Below are positions 61,961-64,000 of a DNA stretch of 64,000 nucleotides, in pieces (the stretch's first letter is position 1; each line of letters begins with the position of its first letter). The stretch covers positions 2,294,001-2,358,000 of the forward strand of contig NZ_CP051488.1 of the NCBI RefSeq assembly GCF_014490785.1, given 5' to 3'. The notes beneath the pieces were generated by a model, which did no database searches, had not been told where the DNA came from, and saw nothing but the letters and a program-made list of their open reading frames with translations. Position numbers and translations under genes: made by a program. This DNA is from Kosakonia sp. SMBL-WEM22 (GTDB lineage Bacteria > Pseudomonadota > Gammaproteobacteria > Enterobacterales > Enterobacteriaceae).

Positions 61961-62191
61961 ATGCCGCATATCGATATCAAATGTTTTCCCCGCGATCTGA
62001 ACGACGAGCAGAAGAGCGCGCTGGCGGCGGATATCACCGAGGTGATTATTCGCCATCTCAACAGCAAAGAGAGTTCCATCAGCGTGGCGCTCACCGAGAT
62101 CGCCCCGGAAGAGTGGCAGGTGAGCGCCTGGGATAAAGAGATTGCGCCGCAGATGGAGAAGCTGATTAAAAAGCCCGGTTACAGCATGTAA
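61961..62191 (+). CDS. pptA: 4-Oxalocrotonate tautomerase-like PptA
   Basis: 76 residues. The catalytic N-terminal proline (MPHIDIKCF) and SSISVAL...APEEW match E. coli PptA (YdcE), a dimeric tautomerase with phenylpyruvate-type activity. AAGGAG precedes the ATG. Confidence 0.95.
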   Translation: MPHIDIKCFPRDLNDEQKSALAADITEVIIRHLNSKESSISVALTEIAPEEWQVSAWDKEIAPQMEKLIKKPGYSM

Positions 62192-62209
62192 CGGCTGGCC
62201 GGGCAGGCC

Positions 62210-62782
62210 TTACTGCCCGGCCACCATCGTTTTGCCGCTGGCGACAAAGGTTCCGCCGCCGAGGTGGTGAATCGTGCTCAACCGATCATCATCAAACTGC
62301 CAGCGCCCCTGTACAAAGGCGCGCTCATCGGCGGCGGCAGAGACCACCTCACCAAACAGCGTGTCATACTTCTCCTGCGCGGCGGTCGGCGGCAGCAAGC
62401 GGCACTCCATCCACGCCAGACACTTCTCTTCCACCACCGGCAAACCGAGCACCGGCCCGGCAAATGCCGGGATGCCGTAACAGTTGAATTTATCCTCATC
62501 GCGCCCGGTAATGCTGCCGACGGCGTAGGTCCAGTTGGCAGCGGCGACGCCGGGAACCACAATGCCGAACATGCCGCTGCGCTCAATCAGCTCGCGCGAC
62601 CAGGTGCTTTTATCTACCACGATGGCGATGCGCGGCGGCGAAAACTCCACCGGCATTGACCAGGCGGCGCTCATCACATTGCGGCGATCGATCTGCTCAT
62701 CGCGGCTGGTGATCATCACGGTCGGGCCGTGGTTTAACAGGCGGCTGGCGTGCTCTAACGCCACCGGACGAAAATGGCTCAT
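62210..62782 (-). CDS. yddH: Flavin reductase-like FMN-binding protein YddH
   Basis: 190 residues. RNVMSAAWSMPVEFSPPRIAIVVDKSTW near 35-62 is the FMN-binding core of the flavin-reductase-like fold. Collinear with E. coli YddH. Could supply reduced flavin to the LLM monooxygenases nearby, a tempting but unproven link since the yncG-pptA-yddH order is ancestral. Confidence 0.93.
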   Translation of the reverse strand: MSHFRPVALEHASRLLNHGPTVMITSRDEQIDRRNVMSAAWSMPVEFSPPRIAIVVDKSTWSRELIERSGMFGIVVPGVAAANWTYAVGSITGRDEDKFNCYGIPAFAGPVLGLPVVEEKCLAWMECRLLPPTAAQEKYDTLFGEVVSAAADERAFVQGRWQFDDDRLSTIHHLGGGTFVASGKTMVAGQ

Positions 62783-62810
62783 AACCTCTCCTTTAGCAAA
62801 ATTTCCGCCA

Positions 62811-64000
62811 CTACCCGGCGTGGCGGGCAACGACAATCTGCCCGCGCCCTTGCTCTTTCGCCATATAGAGCGCGAGATCCGCGGCGCGCACCAGGTTATC
62901 TGCCCTGGCGTGACGCGGCCAGGTGGCGAGACCGATAGAGACCGACACCGGGCCGATATCCTGCGACTCATAGCGCATCGGGTGTTTAAGTATGGTGTTT
63001 AACAGTCGCTCGGCGAGCATTTTCGCTTCGGTTTCGCTCTTACCCGGCAGGATCAGCAAAAACTCCTCGCCGCCGTAGCGGAAGGCGACGCCGCACTCGC
63101 CGAGCGTGTCGGTAATAAGGCGCGACAGCTCGCGCAGCACTTTATCGCCCGCGTCATGCCCGTGCAGGTCGTTGAGTTTTTTAAAGTAGTCCACATCCAG
63201 CATCAGGCAGCTCAGCAGCGTATTGTCGACCATTGCCTGATCGATCATATTGCGCAGCGTCTCCTCAAGGCTGTGGCGGTTACGCAGGCCGGTAAGGGAG
63301 TCGTAGTTCGCTTTTTCGGTCAGCGTGTCGCGCAGCATCTGATTGGCTAACGCCAGCGCGAGGGTTTCGGCCAGCAGTTCGAGATAGATATAGGGCGGCT
63401 CTTTGTCCGGCGTGTAGTTATCGAAAGTCAGCAGGCCGATACTTTTGTTCTGTGCGTTGAGCGGCACGCAGATCGCCCGCGCGGCGATCTCGGGCACAAT
63501 GTGATCGCAGGGCATATCGACGTCACCGTTGCCGGGGCTGTGCAGCTGGCCGCGCTTCAGCGCCCAGCAGCTGTCCGGCGCGAAAGGGGTATCTTCACCG
63601 GGCGGTAGCGCCCAGCGGGCAACACACTTCATCCGGTTAGTATTGTTGTCCAGCAGATAGAGCCGTGCGCCCATATCGGGAATGATCTGCGGCGCAAAAC
63701 GGCTCACCACCCGCACAATCGCCTGCAAAGAGTCGCACCCCTGCAAGCGCTGGGTCATGCGTGCCAGCAGGGTGCGCGTCGCCCATTCCGCATCGCGCTC
63801 CAGCTCCAGGCGCTGGCGGGCTAATCCGTTCTCGCGAAAGATGCGGATCGCCTGTGCCATATCGCCAATCTCATCGACCTGCGCCAGCACCGGCGCTTCG
63901 ACGTTGTAATCCTGCGTCGCCAGCCGGTTTACCACGTCGCTCAGCGTCACTACCGGGCGCAGGATGCGGTGTTTGATAATAAAACCGAGCACGAAGAGAA
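62811..64000 (-). CDS. HAMP-GAF-GGDEF diguanylate cyclase, 5'-truncated by window edge
   Basis: About 395 residues visible; the N-terminus lies beyond the right edge. In order: the end of a membrane helix (LGFIIKH), HAMP (RPVVTLSDVVNRLATQ ... DEIGDMAQAIRIFREN), a GAF-like domain (about 90-235) and a GGDEF domain with GGEEF (FRYGGEEFLLI). Makes c-di-GMP. Ends 29 bases from the yddH start in the same direction. Confidence 0.9.
   Translation of the reverse strand, partial: LFVLGFIIKHRILRPVVTLSDVVNRLATQDYNVEAPVLAQVDEIGDMAQAIRIFRENGLARQRLELERDAEWATRTLLARMTQRLQGCDSLQAIVRVVSRFAPQIIPDMGARLYLLDNNTNRMKCVARWALPPGEDTPFAPDSCWALKRGQLHSPGNGDVDMPCDHIVPEIAARAICVPLNAQNKSIGLLTFDNYTPDKEPPYIYLELLAETLALALANQMLRDTLTEKANYDSLTGLRNRHSLEETLRNMIDQAMVDNTLLSCLMLDVDYFKKLNDLHGHDAGDKVLRELSRLITDTLGECGVAFRYGGEEFLLILPGKSETEAKMLAERLLNTILKHPMRYESQDIGPVSVSIGLATWPRHARADNLVRAADLALYMAKEQGRGQIVVARHAG

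Noticed and set aside
62210..62782. YddH as dedicated flavin reductase of the sulfur operon
   Set aside because: yncG-pptA-yddH is an ancestral neighbourhood also found without the operon, so proximity alone is not evidence.

Overview
The window is a 64-kb stretch of enterobacterial chromosome. Gene content and order follow the Escherichia coli segment running from ynfE through ynfDC-speG-ynfBA, rspB-ydfJI-ydfZ-rspR-ydfG-dcp, mgrR/mgtS, ydeE-eamA-marBAR-marC-sotB, ptrR-sad-glsB-yneG-dgcF-uxaB-yneE, to ansP and yncG-pptA-yddH. The proteins are clearly diverged from E. coli and several loci are absent from it, so I infer a non-Escherichia member of the Enterobacteriaceae (Kosakonia/Enterobacter-like). 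Species cannot be fixed from the sequence alone. No rRNA, tRNA, CRISPR, intact insertion sequence or prophage was seen.

Layout. 1-3.6 kb: ynf/speG block, with a DUF1311-like gene inserted between ynfC and speG and a duplicated ynfC/speG junction. 3.9-12.2 kb: an uninterrupted rspB-ydfJ-ydfI sugar-acid operon (split by prophage Qin in E. coli K-12), its likely regulator rspR, ydfZ with an FNR-type promoter, ydfG and dcp. 12.3-18.6 kb: an AT-rich accessory island of small genes, several resembling polymorphic-toxin immunity proteins (SUKH, DUF1963-like) without any toxin, plus a structured candidate RNA, a lone GvpU-like gene and a zinc-ribbon micro-gene with no standard start codon. 18.7-19.1 kb: PhoP-regulated mgrR sRNA and mgtS micro-protein, both unmarked by long ORFs. 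19.2-30 kb: ftrA/rhodanese/MetE-like genes, the mar locus with operator and marbox intact, a lipoprotein hydrolase coupled to marC, and two efflux carriers. Two copies of a ~286-bp REP-flanked repeat lie in convergent intergenic gaps.

30-50 kb: PhzF, an LDH-family enzyme, ptrR-sad-(MCP)-glsB-yneG, two diguanylate cyclases, uxaB, yneE, a MocR/AhpD-like divergent pair, a second MCP and an EAL-HDOD protein. Tandem REP arrays (55 bp and 69 bp periods) separate some of these. 50-64 kb: ansP, then a nine-gene operon (two luciferase-like monooxygenases, M20 deacylase, GNAT, ABC transporter with two binding proteins) matching the Bacillus ytmI/yxe logic for salvage of sulfur from S-modified cysteines. 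A LacI-family gene with two palindromic operators follows, then a P-loop kinase, yncG, pptA, yddH and a truncated HAMP-GAF-GGDEF gene.

The most unusual items are the reciprocal-decay duplication at ynfC/speG, the toxin-less immunity island, the zinc-ribbon gene with a probable ATC start, the REP-flanked repeat pair, and the sulfur-salvage operon. All calls come from reading the sequence and remembered families; no database search was run.
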